Source of the DNA: Onthophagus taurus
Lineage: Eukaryota > Arthropoda > Insecta > Coleoptera > Scarabaeidae
NCBI RefSeq assembly: GCF_036711975.1
Contig: NW_027248940.1
Span: 1,364,001-1,428,000, forward strand
Reading direction: 5' to 3'
DNA length: 64,000 nt
In this document: piece by piece, positions 1-12,086 of the stretch
Layout of the letters: every line of letters begins with the position of its first letter
How positions within the stretch are numbered: position 1 is the stretch's first letter
The notes under the pieces: generated by a model
What the model saw: the letters and a program-made list of their open reading frames with translations, nothing else
Databases searched by the model: none
What the model was told of the DNA's origin: nothing
Position numbers and translations under genes: made by a program

Positions 1-1460
1 TTTGGGAAATTTTCATACTCATATTCCAAGAACTGGATTTCATACGAATTTTTAATACTTAATCGGCGAAAATTACAAAATTTGAAAAAATTTTCGATCA
101 TTTCAAAAATTTATTTTTCAAGAACTAAAAGTGATTTTTCAAAACGGCTAGTTGTATTAAAAAGAGGATACTTTAATTAATAATTGGTGATATTTCCACA
201 AGGATCCTTCATGAAATTAATTTTATAGCGAATTTTGAAAATTGCATCATCGAAAGTTTTATCAAAACTTCAAATATTGTTTTCTCAAAAACTAAAAGTT
301 ATTTTTCAAAACGTGTTGGTTCATTGGAAAAGGACACTTTTATTAACATTTTGGGAAATTTTCATACTCATACTCCAAGAGCTGGATTTTATACGAATTT
401 TTAATACTTAATTGGAGAAAATTGTAAAATTCGAAAAAATTGTCGATCATTTCAAAAATTTATTTCTCAAGAACTAAAAGTGATTTTTCAAAACGGCTTG
501 TTGCATTTAAAAAAGGATACTTTAATTAATAATTGGTGATATTTCCACAAGAATCCTTCAAGAAATGAATTTTATAGCGAATTTTGAAAATTATCGATGA
601 AAATTGCAACATCGAAAAAGTTATCAAAACTTCAAATATTGTTTTCTCAAAAACTAAAAGTTGTGTTTCAAAACGTGTTAGTTCATTGGAAAGAGGACAC
701 TTTTATTAAGATTTTGGGAAATTTTCATACTGATGTTCCAAGAAATCGATTTTATACGAATTTTGAAAACTTATTAGGGGAAAACTGTAAAATTCGAAAA
801 AATTATCGATCATTTAAAAAATTTATTTCTCAAGAACTAAAAGTGATTTTTCAAAACGGCTTTTTGCATTAAAAAGAGGATACTTTAATTAATAATTGAT
901 GATATTTCCACAAGGATTCTTCAAGAAATCAATTTTATAGCGAATTTTGAAAATTATCGATGAAAATTGCATCATCGAAAATTTTATCAAAACTTCAAAT
1001 ATTATTTTCTCAAAAACTAAAAGTTGTTTCAAAACGTGTTGGTTCATTGGAAAGAGGACACTTTCATTAACATTTTGGGAAACTTTCATACTCATATTCC
1101 AAGAATTGAATTTTATACGAATTTTTAAAACTTAATAGGCGAAAACTGTAAAATTCGAAAAAATTGTCGATTATTTCAAAAATTTATTTCTCAAGAACTA
1201 AAAGTGATTTTTCAAAACGGATTGTTGCATTAAAAAGAGGATATTTTAATTAATAATTGGTGATATTTCCACGAGGATCCTTCATGAAATTAATTTTATA
1301 GCGAATTTTGAAAATTGCATCATCGAAAATGTCATCAAAACTTTAAATATTGTTTTCTCAAAAACTAAAAGTTGTGTTTCAAAACTTGTTGGTTCATTGG
1401 AAAGAGGACACTTTTGTTAAGATTTTGGGAAATGTTCATACTCATATTCCAAGAAATCGA

Positions 1461-3880
1461 AGAGGAAGAGAAGAAAACAATATTTATTTGGACTTATATA
1501 AAAATAATAACAAATACGAAAAGAAATACATATATAACACAAATATAAAAAAAAGAGCCCAAAAGGGCTATAGACCTTAGTCTTCCTGCCCGTGACTTTG
1601 AATTCCGTTTGATTGTATTTAGGTCTTCTCAGTTGGGCCTTATTTTTTTAAGCAGTGTGAGCCGTGTTATGGGACAGTGGGTACGGGAGAGGGGAGTGAT
1701 GATGAAATTTTTTAGGGCGTTTTTGGGGAAGTTCATAGTTTCTTTAAGGGATAAGGATTGTAGACGGGAGTTTATAGGAGGAATCTTTGTAAGGTCGTAC
1801 AGGAGTTCGTTGGAAGGGTTGAAAAGTGGGTTGTGAGGGTGTCTAATGCGAGTGATAATTCTCAGGGCTGCTCTCTCTGCTACTTCCAGATGGTACTGTG
1901 ATCCTCTCGGCGCTTCAGTCATGATTAATGAGGCATATTCGATAATAGGTCGGCATATTGAGGTGTATATGTGAGTAGCGCATTTGGTGGATATCCCTCG
2001 GCCTCTATATGAGAGTGAGCGGAAGTGTTTGGCGCGGTTTTTGACTTTCATTTTTACCTTGATGGTGTGGGTAGAGAATTTAAGGGTTCTATCCAAGGTA
2101 ATGCTGAGGTAGTTACAAGTTGGTGATGCTGTGATAGGAGAAGATTGAATTATTATTGTGGGAGGAGCAACGCGAATAGGGAGGAAGAGGATGAAGAATT
2201 GGGTTTTGGAAGGATTTATCAGGATACGCCATTTTCGGTACCATTCCTCTATGTTTTGGATGAGCGTCTGCAGCCTTAGGATTGATGATGGAATGTCTAC
2301 ATCATGTGCGACGAGAGTTGTGTCATCGGCATAAAGTAGGGCGTAAGACATCGGATCGAAGACGTCTGGGTTGTCGTTGTAGATGTCATGGCAGTAGACG
2401 TTGTACAGTGCTGGCGAGATGGGAGAGCCTTGAAGGAGACCTTGTTGAGCGGTGAAACTGTGAGAGTAGTAGTTCTTCACTTTAACCAATGAGGAGCGGT
2501 CTGAAAGAAATTCTTTTAGCAGGTTAAGAAGATAAGATGGGATTTTCAACATAGCTAGCTTGTACAGTAGACCTCTGTGCCATATGGAGTCGAATGCCTT
2601 CCGAACATCCAGGAAGACTGCGGCGGATTGTTGTTTTTGGAAACGTGCTACTTGGAAGTTTGAGACAAGCACTGCCACGGGATGAGATGTAGATCTACCT
2701 TGTTGGAATCCAAATTGGTATAACGGAATCCTCCTTGCAACAACATCGAGCAGCTAGTTCTTCAAGTGCACCTCGAAAAGCTTCCCCATTACGGGTAGCA
2801 ATGAGATAGGACGGTAGTTCGCAGGGTCGGATAGAGAAGAATCTTTCTTGGGGATGCATATGATAATAGAGGTCTTCCAATCTTGTGGGAAATGCTGGGT
2901 GGTAAGGCAATAGTTGTAAATTTTTCTTATGTGGGCGTGGATATCAAGATCCAGCTTCCTTAAGATTTCCCTTGAGATGTTGTCCTATCCAGGGGCTGTG
3001 TTGGTTCCTCTGTTAAGAAGTGTGAAGTATTCTTCTTCCTGCATGAGAGCATCCTGAAGTGTTTCGGACGAATTGAGAAAGGAGTGTTGGTACCAATTGT
3101 CTATTGTGTTTTTGTTGTGAGGGCAGAACAGGGCCTCATTGCTGAAGGAAAACACCCTCTTAAGGTATTCAGCGTGGATATTTACGATGTTTTCCGTTCT
3201 AGAGTATGAGCAGCCATCCGTAGGGTCAATAAGCTCTTGGGTTTCTGGGGACTTTTGGTACTTCGAAAGTTTGCGGACTTCTTGCCAGTAGTTTTTACCC
3301 TTGCTTCTGTTGATTTTATCACAGGCCTCAATGTATTTTTCACTTCTGAATTGCTGCACTAGCTTTTGGATATTTTTATTAAGCTCGTTGAACATTCTTT
3401 TCAGAGCAGGCTCCTCATAGGATCTAAAATCGCGGTAGAGTCGTCTCTTTTCCTTAATCAAACGGAGAATAAATGGTGGCAGAGGAAAATTGTAATCTTT
3501 CTTGATGTTGGCAGGGCTCGCTTCATCCACCAAATTAAGCAAGCGTTTATTAAAGGTTGCGATAGACTCGGGTGTAATAACAGGGTTAGATCTCACATAT
3601 TCCTTTATTCCAGCGTTCACTCTTTCCATATTACAAAGTTTATAGTTTTTGATCAGAGTAGGAGCTACTTTAGGTATTCGAGTGGTTGTATTAATGCAGA
3701 TCACAAGACCCAGATCAGGAATGACATTAACAGACGTGATGAGCGGTCTTATGTTGTTTGTGCAGAAGATTAAATCAGGCTTGGAGTTGGGATTATTTGC
3801 CATTACAAACGTCCGAGGTGTTGCGATGCGCACAAAATTTGACATAGTCACAAATTGAGTGATGTGTCTGTTTTTGAAAG
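1461..3880 (-). mobile_element. 5'-truncated Jockey-like non-LTR retrotransposon, copy 1, in satellite A
   Basis: The minus strand encodes, from high to low coordinates, the end of an endonuclease domain (about 3850-3700), a linker, and a reverse transcriptase with a YADD box (ALLYADDTTLVAHD), an FLDVRKAFDSIWH motif and a GLLQGSPISP motif, then the usual C-terminal region. The reading frame is broken near 2680-2990 (frames 1629-2678, 2695-2910, 2985-3851), so the copy is dead. The satellite is interrupted at the same point on both sides, and AAGAAATCGA occurs at both junctions (about 1451-1460 and 3881-3890), consistent with a target-site duplication. The low-coordinate 3' end is CT-rich on the minus strand. 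A close relative lies at 12087-14065. Confidence 0.9.
1629..3851 (-). pseudogene. LINE ORF2 remnant (endonuclease tail plus reverse transcriptase)
   Basis: Broken pol-like ORF of the element at 1461-3880. The reverse transcriptase core is the 349-residue frame at 1629-2678. It keeps the two catalytic aspartates of YADD and the finger/palm motifs. Upstream, 2985-3851 carries the endonuclease C-terminus (KPDLIFCTNN region) and the linker with NYWQEVRKLSKYQ. A frame change and an in-frame stop near 2985 separate the blocks. In this element class the protein nicks the target and primes cDNA synthesis from the nick; this copy cannot make an intact protein. Assignment to the Jockey superfamily is from motif style only. 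Confidence 0.85.
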
Positions 3881-6800
3881 AAATCGATTTTATACGAATT
3901 TTTAAAACTTAATCGGCGAAAATTGCAAAATTTGAAAAAATTGTCGATCATTTCAAACATTTATTTCTCAAGAACTAAAAGTGATTTTTCAAAACGGCTT
4001 GTTGCATTTAAAAAAGGATACTTTAATTAATAATTGGTGATATTTCCACAAGGATCTTTCATGAAATTAATTTTATAGCGAATTTTGAAAATTATCGATG
4101 AAAATTGTAACATCGAAAATGTTATCAAAACTTTAAATATTGTTTTCTCAAAATCTAAAAGTTGTGTTTCAAAACGTGTTGGTTCATTGGAAAGATGACA
4201 CTTTTATTAACATTTTGGGAAATTTTCATACTCATATTCCAAGAAATCGATTATATACGAATTTTTAAAACTTAATCGGCGAAAATTACAAAATTTGAAA
4301 AAATTTTCGATCATTTCAAAAATTTATTTCTCAAGAACTAAAAGTGATTTTTCAAAACGGCTTGTTGCATTAAAAAGAGCATACTTTAATTAATAATTGG
4401 TGATATTTCCACAAGGATCCTTCAAGAAATTAATTTTATAGCAAATTTTGAAAATTATCGATGAAAATTGCAATATCGAAAATTTTATCAAAACTTCAAA
4501 TATTGTTTTCTCAAAAATTAAAAGTTATTTTTCAAAACGTGTTGGTTCATTGGAAAAAGGACACTTTTATTAAGATTTTGGGAAATTTTCATATTCATAT
4601 TCCAAGAGCTGGATTTTATACGAATTTTTAAAGCTTAATCGGCAAAATTGTAAAATTCGAAAAAATTGTTGATTATTTCAAAAGTTTATATCTCAAAAAC
4701 TAAAAGCGATTTTTCAAAACGGCTTATTGCATTAAAGAGAGGACACTTTAATTAATAATTGGTGATATCTCCACAAGGATCCTTCAAGACATTAATTTTA
4801 TAGCGAATTTTGAAGATTATGGATGAAAATTGCATCATCGAAAATTTTATCAAAACTTCAAATATTGTTTTCTCAAAAACTAAAAGTTATTTTTCAAAAC
4901 GTGTTGGTTCATTGGAAAGAGGACACTTTTATTAACATTTTGGGAAATTTTCATACTCATACTCCAAGAGCTGGATTTTATACGAATTTTTAAAACTTAA
5001 TCGGCGAAAATTACAAAATTTGAAAAAATTTTCGATCATTTCAAAAATTTATTTCTCAAGAACTAAAAGTGATTTTTCAAAACGGCTTGTTGCATTAAAA
5101 AGAGCATACTTTAATTAATAATTGGTGATATTTCCACAAGGATCCTTCAAGAAATTAATTTTATAGCAAATTTTGAAAATTATCGATGAAAATTGCAATA
5201 TCGAAAATTTTATCAAAACTTCAAATATTGTTTTCTCAAAAATTAAAAGTTATTTTTCAAAACGTGTTGGTTCATTGGAAAAAGGACACTTTTATTAAGA
5301 TTTTGGGAAATTTTCATATTAATATTCCAAGAGCTGGATTTTATACGAATTTTTAAAGCTTAATCGGCAAAATTGTAAAATTCGAAAAAATTGTTGATTA
5401 TTTCAAAAGTTTATATCTCAAAAACTAAAAGCGATTTTTCAAAACGGCTTATTGCATTAAAGAGAGGACACTTTAATTAATAATTGGTGATATCTCCACA
5501 AGGATCCTTCAAGACATTAATTTTATAGCGAATTTTGAAGATTATGGATGAAAATTGCATCATCGAAAATTTTATCAAAACTTCAAATATTGTTTTCTCA
5601 AAAACTAAAAGTTATTTTTCAAAACGTGTTGGTTCATTGGAAAGAGGATACTTTTATTAACATTTTGGGAAATTTTCATACTCATACTCCAAGAGCTGGA
5701 TTTTATACGAATTTTTAAAACTTAATCGGCGAAAATTACAAAATTTGAAAAAATTTTCGATCATTTCAAAAATTTATTTCTCAAGAACTAAAAGTGATTT
5801 TTCAAAACGGCTAGTTGCATTAAAAAGAGGATACTTTAATTAATAATTGGTGATATTTCCACAAGAATCCTTCAAGAAATTAGTTTTATAGCGAATTTTG
5901 AAAATTGCATCATCGAAAATTTTATCAAAACTTCAAATATTGTTTTCTCAAAAACTAAAAGTTATTTTTCAAAACGTGTTGGTTCATTGGAAAGAGGACA
6001 CTTTTATTAACATTTTAGGAAATTTTCATACTCATACTCCAAGAGCTGGATTTTATACGAATTTTTAATACTTAATAGGAGAAAATTGCAAAATTTGAAA
6101 AAATTGTCGATATTTCAAAAATTTATTTCTCAAGAACTAAAAGTGATTTTTCAAAACGGCTTGTTGCATTAAAAAGAGGATACTTTAATTAGTAATTGGT
6201 GATATTTCCACAAGGATTCTTCAAGAAATGAATTTTACAGCGAATTTTGAAAACTATCGATGAAAATTTGCAACATCGAAAATTTTATCAAAACTTTAAA
6301 TATTGTTTTCTCAAAAACTAAAAGTTATTTTTCAAAATGTGTTGGTTCATTCGAAAGAGGATATTTTTATTAACATTTTAGAAAATTTTCATACTCATAT
6401 TCCAAGATCTGGATTTTATACGAATTTTTAAAACTTAATCGGCGAAAATTGTAAAATTCGAAAAAATTATCGATCATTTCAAAAATTTATTTCTCAAGAA
6501 CTAAAAGTGATTTTTCAAAACGGCTTGTTGCATTAAAAAGAGGATACTTTAATTAATAATTGGTGATATTTCCACAAGGATTCTTCAAGAAATGAATTTT
6601 ATAGCGAATTTTGAAAACTATCGATGAAAATTGCAACATCGAAAATGTTACCAAAACTTCAAGTATTGTTTTCTCAAAAACTAAAAGTTATTTTTCAAAA
6701 CGTGTTGGTTCATTCGAAAGAGGATATTTTTATTAACATTTTAGAAAATTTTCATACTCATATTCCAAGAAATCGGTTTTATACGAATTTTTAAAACTTA

Positions 6801-9504
6801 ATCGTCGAAAATTGCAAAATTTGAAAAAATTGTCGATCATTTCAAAAATTTATTTCTCAAGAACTAAAAGTAATTTTTCAAAACGGCTTGTTGTATTAAA
6901 AAGAGGATACTTTAATTAATAATTGGTGATATTTCCACAAGGATCCTTCAAGAAATTAATTTTATAGCGAATTTTGATAATTATCGATGAAAATTGCAAC
7001 ATCGAAAATGTCATCAAAACTTTAAATATTGTTTTCTCAAAAACTAAAAGTTGTGTTTCAAAACGTTTTGGTTCATTGGAAAGAGGACACTTTTATTAAC
7101 ATTTTGGGAAATGTTCATACTGATATTCCAAGAACTGGATTTTATACGAATTTTTAAAACTTAATAGGCGAAAACTGTAAAATTCGAAAAAATTGTCGAT
7201 CATTTCAAAAATTTATTTTTCAAGAACTAAAAGTGGATAAAAGTGGATAAAAAGAGGATACTTTAATTAATAATTGGTGATATTTCCACAAGAATCCTTC
7301 AAGAAATTAATTTTATAGCGAATTTTGAAAATTATCGATGAAAATTGCAACATCGAAAATGTCATCAAAACTTCAAATATTGTTTTCTCAAAAACTAAAA
7401 GTTGTGTTTCAAAACGTGTTAGTTCATTGGAAAGAGGACACTTTTATTAACATTTTGGGAAATGTTCATACTCATATTCCAAGAAATCGATTTTATACGA
7501 ATTTTTAAACTTAATAGGCGAAAACTAAAATTCGAAAAAATTGTCGATTATTTCAAAAATTTATTTCTCCAGAACTAAAAGTGATTTTTCAAAACGGCTT
7601 GTTGCATTAAAAAGAGGATACTTTAATTAATAAATGGTGATATTTCCAGAAGGATCCTTCAAGAAATTAATTTTATAGCGAATTTTGAAAATTATCGATG
7701 AAAATTGCAACATCGAAAAAGTTATCAAAACTTCAAGTATTGTTTTCTCAAAAACTAAAAGTTATTTTTCAAAACGTGTTGGTTCATTGGAAAGAGGACA
7801 CTTTTATTAACATTTTGGAAAATTTTCATACTCATATTCCAAGAAATCGACTTTATAGGAATTTTTAAAACTTAATAGGCGAAAACTGTAAAATTCGAAA
7901 AAATTGTCGATTATTTCAAAAATTTATTTCTCAAGAACTAAAAGTGATTTTTCAAAACGGCTTATTGCATTAAAAAGAGGATACTTTAATTAATAATTGG
8001 TGATATTTCCAGAAGGATCCTTCAAGAAATTAATTTTATAGCGAATTTTGAAAATTATTGATGAAAATTGCAACATCGAAAAAGTTTGCAAAACTTCAAA
8101 TATTGTTTTCTCAAAACCTAAAAGTTATTTTTCAAAACGTGTTGTTTCATTGGAAAGAGGACACTTTTATTAACATTTTGGAAAATTTTCATACTCATAT
8201 TCCAAGAAATCGACTTTATAGGAATTTTTAAAACTTAATAGGCGAAAACTGTAAAATTCGAAAAAATTGTCGATTATTTCAAAAATTTATTTCTCAAGAA
8301 CTAAAAGTGATTTTTCAAAACGGCTTGTTGCATTAAAAAGAGGATACTTTAATTAATAATTGGTGATATTTCCACGAGGATCCTTCAAGAAATTAATTTT
8401 ATTGCGAATTTTGAAAATTATCGATGAAAATTGCAACATCGAAAATGTCATCAAAACTTTAAATATTGTTTTCTCAAAAACTAAAGTTATTTTTCAAAAC
8501 GTGTTGGTTCATTGAAAAGAGGACACTTTTATTAAGATTTTGGGAAATTTTCATATTCATATTCCAAGAGCTGAATTTTATACGAATTTTTAATACTTAA
8601 TCGGAGAAAGTTGCAAAATGTCATCAAAACTTCAAATATTGTTTTCTCAAAAACTAAAAGTTATTTTTCAAAATGTGTTGGTTCATTGGAAAGAGGACAC
8701 TTTTATTAACATTTTGGGATATTTTCATACTCATATTCCAAGAACTGGATTTTATACGAATTTTTAAAACAATCGGCGAAAACTGTAAAATTCAAAAAAT
8801 TATCGATTATTTCAAAAATTTATTTCAAAAGAACTGAAAGTGATTTTTCAAAACGGCTTGTTGCATTAAAAAGAGGATACTTTAATTAATAATTGGTGAT
8901 ATTTCCACAACAATCCTTCAAGAAATTAGTTTTATAGCGAATTTTGAAAATTGCATCATCGAAAATTTTATCAAAACTTCAAATATTGTTTTCTCAGAAA
9001 CTAAAAGTTATTTTTCAAAACGTGTTGGTTCATTGGAAAGAGGACACTTTTATTAACATTTTGGGAAATTTTCATACTCATACTCCAAGAGCTGGATTTT
9101 ATACGAATTTTTAATATTTAATTGGAGAAAATTGCAAAATTTGAAAAAATTGTCGATCATTCCAAAAATTTATTTCTCAAGAACTAAAAGTGATTTTTCA
9201 AAACGGCTTGTTGCATTAAAAAGAGGATACTTTAATTAATAATTGGTGGAATTTTAAAAATTATCGATGAAAATTGCAACATGGAAAATCTGTCTATTCT
9301 GATCTATTCTGCAAAGTCATATTTTTAGAGAGATTAGAGAAATCTCGTTCGGTCCAATTAAAAATTTAAATTTTTTTAATCAATTAATTCCAATTAATCA
9401 CGAACATTATCGTTTCTTTTTAAAACATTCCGCGAATATTTTAATCGCTACACTGCGTTAATTTAGCAAACTAAATCAGTCTTCTTCAACCAAGTCCTAG
9501 TGAA

Positions 9505-11313
9505 ATGTATAAATTAATATTACTTAGTACCATTACATTATTCCCCCATCTAATTAATAGTGTAAGTTGTAATAAACGCTACGCAATTAAAACGGAAGGA
9601 TGCACAATACCCGATTTCGAACCGTTCAACTCCCAAGTAAATCAATATCTTCAAGAAAACGTTAATGTCTCAATATGTAATGAAGGACGCCCAGCTTTAA
9701 TCGGCTCCGATTTCGACTCGATTTTTTTAATAAATAATTCAATACAATTTTATGACGTAGTTGTAATGGATGATTTGATTTGTGGGTACACCTCATTTTG
9801 GAGAATCCCCCCAAAATTTGATGGAGATGTTGATAAAAATTTCGAATATTCATCGACGATTTATTTTTACCCGGATACACCTCGAGTTGTAATAGAAGAC
9901 GAATTTATTATGGTGGAATGTTTTTATAAAACGAAACTGATTTATACCGATTTTTTCGCTTTCGTACCAGTGAAGAGTTCGTATTCAATTCGGGGTGATA
10001 ATTTTAACGTGTTATTAATGGGGTTTGATGGAACATCGCGATTAAATTTTTACCGCCATTGGCCGAATACGAAACGAGTCCTCGATCGACTTGGAGCCGA
10101 AGAATTATTTGGATACAACAAAGTTGCAGATGCCAGTTTTGCCAATCAAATGCCACTTTTAGCTGGGGTATCAATGGAGGAATTAAATCAATTATGTTGG
10201 GGGAATTACACGAGTTATTTCGATGATTGCTCGTTTATTTGGGATGTTTTTAAAACGAATGGGTTCGTTACTGCTTACGCTGATGATACATTTGCTCACG
10301 GACTTTTCCACGGTGGAGATTGGGTGGGATTCCGAAATGAGCATAAAACCGATTATTTGTTTGATTATTTTATGGCGGAGGCTGAGTCGAAAATCGGGAA
10401 TAAAAAGTTTGGGTATTTTTACGATTGCCTCGGGGCGAGAAAAACTTACAAAGTCTTCTTAAATTACGTTGAAAAGTTCCTCGAGAGAATGAATCGGCAC
10501 AAATTAAAATTTTTCGCAAACTTTTTCGAAACGATTATGTCCCACGACAGCATTTTCAAACCAAAAATTTCAGATCCAACAATCTCCGAGTTCTTCAACA
10601 GCGAATTAATGAAGAAAACGCTTCAAGATACGATCTTAATCGTTTATAGCGACCACGGGGCGCGATTTGGCCCATTTCGCTCTTTTTCATTCCAAGGATT
10701 AATCGAAGATATGTTACCCTACATCTCCTTTTATTTCCCACCATCATTCAAGAAGCGCCACAAAAAATTTTACGAAAACTTTAAAATTAATCGACACAGA
10801 TTAACAACACCCTACAACATCCACGAAACCTTACTAAATTTACTCCATCTTAACGATAATAACATTAAATCAAAACATTACAGTTTATTTCAAGAAATCC
10901 CTGAAAATCGAACTTGCGATGACGCTAAAATTCCTCTAGAATATTGCGCGTGCGGATATAAAGATCGCACAATTTCAACGTTTGATTCGTACAAATCTGC
11001 GTTATTAATTGTATCGACCATCAATAAAATAACACCACGGGATAAATGCGAAAAATTACACTTAAACAAATTATTGCATTCGCGAATAAAAATTGTGGGT
11101 GCAAATTTGCATTATACGGTGACTTTGGAAAGTTTACCCAACAAAGGGATATTTCAGGGTACAGTGAAATTATCGAAAAAAGGTACGAAAACGATGTCTT
11201 TTGCGTTGGTGGGGCAAATTACGCGCTTAAATCGGTATGGGGAACAAAGTTTGTGTGTGAAAAATGATATTAAATTGAAATTGTATTGTTATTGTAAAAA
11301 AAATTTTAATTAA
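9505..11313 (+). CDS. DUF229 family protein (alkaline-phosphatase/sulfatase-like fold), secreted or lumenal
   Basis: An intact 602-residue single-exon ORF. The N-terminus is hydrophobic (MYKLILLSTITLFPHLINS) and looks like a signal peptide. Family landmarks appear in order: VLLMGFDGTSRLNFYRHWP (about 170-188), the GYNKVADASFANQMPLL segment, FVTAYADDTFAHGLF, an FFETIMSHDSI segment (the family usually has a LSHDS-type box), LIVYSDHGARFGPFRSF, and a Cys-rich C-terminal part (CDD...EYCACG). DUF229 proteins are abundant in insects and nematodes and share the alkaline-phosphatase superfamily core; their substrate is unknown to me. Many insect members are multi-exon, so the uninterrupted frame is notable, but no poly(A) tract or target duplication was seen. 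Start chosen: first ATG, directly before the signal peptide. Confidence 0.85.
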   Translation: MYKLILLSTITLFPHLINSVSCNKRYAIKTEGCTIPDFEPFNSQVNQYLQENVNVSICNEGRPALIGSDFDSIFLINNSIQFYDVVVMDDLICGYTSFWRIPPKFDGDVDKNFEYSSTIYFYPDTPRVVIEDEFIMVECFYKTKLIYTDFFAFVPVKSSYSIRGDNFNVLLMGFDGTSRLNFYRHWPNTKRVLDRLGAEELFGYNKVADASFANQMPLLAGVSMEELNQLCWGNYTSYFDDCSFIWDVFKTNGFVTAYADDTFAHGLFHGGDWVGFRNEHKTDYLFDYFMAEAESKIGNKKFGYFYDCLGARKTYKVFLNYVEKFLERMNRHKLKFFANFFETIMSHDSIFKPKISDPTISEFFNSELMKKTLQDTILIVYSDHGARFGPFRSFSFQGLIEDMLPYISFYFPPSFKKRHKKFYENFKINRHRLTTPYNIHETLLNLLHLNDNNIKSKHYSLFQEIPENRTCDDAKIPLEYCACGYKDRTISTFDSYKSALLIVSTINKITPRDKCEKLHLNKLLHSRIKIVGANLHYTVTLESLPNKGIFQGTVKLSKKGTKTMSFALVGQITRLNRYGEQSLCVKNDIKLKLYCYCKKNFN

Positions 11314-11580
11314 ACTTTAAAAAATTATTTATATATTGAATTAAACCTAAAAGTTCCCTCTTTAAAATGATGTATCACTCATTAGATTTTATAAAAAATT
11401 CTTGGAGATGTAACTTAAAAGTTGAGAGCTTAAAATTTGACGTTACTAATAAATTTGTGAAAATTGACGTAATAAGATATTAGAAAGATCAATTTTACAA
11501 GCTGCGGAGAAAAAGGCATCTTATCGCGAGGAAACATAGACGCGATGAATGAGAGAAACAACTTAAACAGAGACAACTTT
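11314..11580. repeat. Lone satellite-D-like monomer downstream of the DUF229 gene
   Basis: About 11335-11480 reads as one diverged monomer of the 40-47 kb satellite, in the same orientation: AAAGTTCCCTCTTTAAAATG, then ATGTATCACTCATT, ATTCTTGGAGAT, and TTTGACGTTACTAATAAATT, in the same order and spacing as in satellite D. The rest of the stretch to 11580 shows nothing recognisable. Confidence 0.75.
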
Positions 11581-12086
11581 ATTTACCACCAATAGCAGCA
11601 ATACGTTGCTTCCGCCAGTGTCACTTCTGGTTATTCTCGAGGCCCGATGAGTAAACACACTGTAAGGTTATATTGATACTGTATAAGGTTATCCAACTCC
11701 CTATGAACGGTCTTTTAGTGAGACTGTGTGGTATTCTATGAGAACGATTTGCACCATTGGTAATATCTACTCTTCTGACAACACAATTTAGTCTTCTGAC
11801 AGTAATATTAAGTCATCTGCTAACAGTATTTCGATTTTTAATAGTAGTGTGTAGTCTTCTGTAAGAATCATGTGCTTCATTTGCAATATCTTGTCTTTCA
11901 CTAGCAATACTTAGTCTTCTGCCAGCAATATCTACTCTCTTTCAGCAATATCCGGTTTTCCACCAGCAGTACTTCGTCTTCTGGTGAGACTGTGTTATGT
12001 TCTATGAGAAGGATTTGCACCATTGGTAATATCTAGTCTTCTGACAAAAGAATTTGGTTTTTCTGACAGCAAAATCAAGTCTTCTG

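Larger units (their letters stand above)
1..9290. repeat. Satellite A array, about 360-bp unit (dimer of two about 180-bp halves)
   Basis: Tandem units recur every 350-361 bp: the phrase TTTTGGGAAATTTTCATACT returns near 1, 351, 712 and 1073 and on to about 9060. Leaving out the LINE at 1461-3880 this is about 19 units. Each unit consists of two diverged halves of about 180 bp. One carries CTCAAAAACTAAAAGTTATT and the other CTCAAGAACTAAAAGTGATT at the matching position, followed by similar GAGGACACTTT and GAGGATACTTT blocks. Short ORFs in the array are repeat translations, not genes. The array decays at about 9250-9290. The left edge lies outside the window. Confidence 0.95.

Noticed and set aside
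597-1580. Short ORFs of 60-90 codons at the left end
   Set aside because: They are translations of satellite A units; the same residues recur with the repeat period and have no start context or domain.
3366-3858. Plus-strand ORFs of 135 and 69 codons
   Set aside because: Antisense shadows of the LINE pol frame on the minus strand.
10223-11267. Short ORFs inside the DUF229 gene
   Set aside because: Alternative-frame shadows of the intact 602-residue frame.
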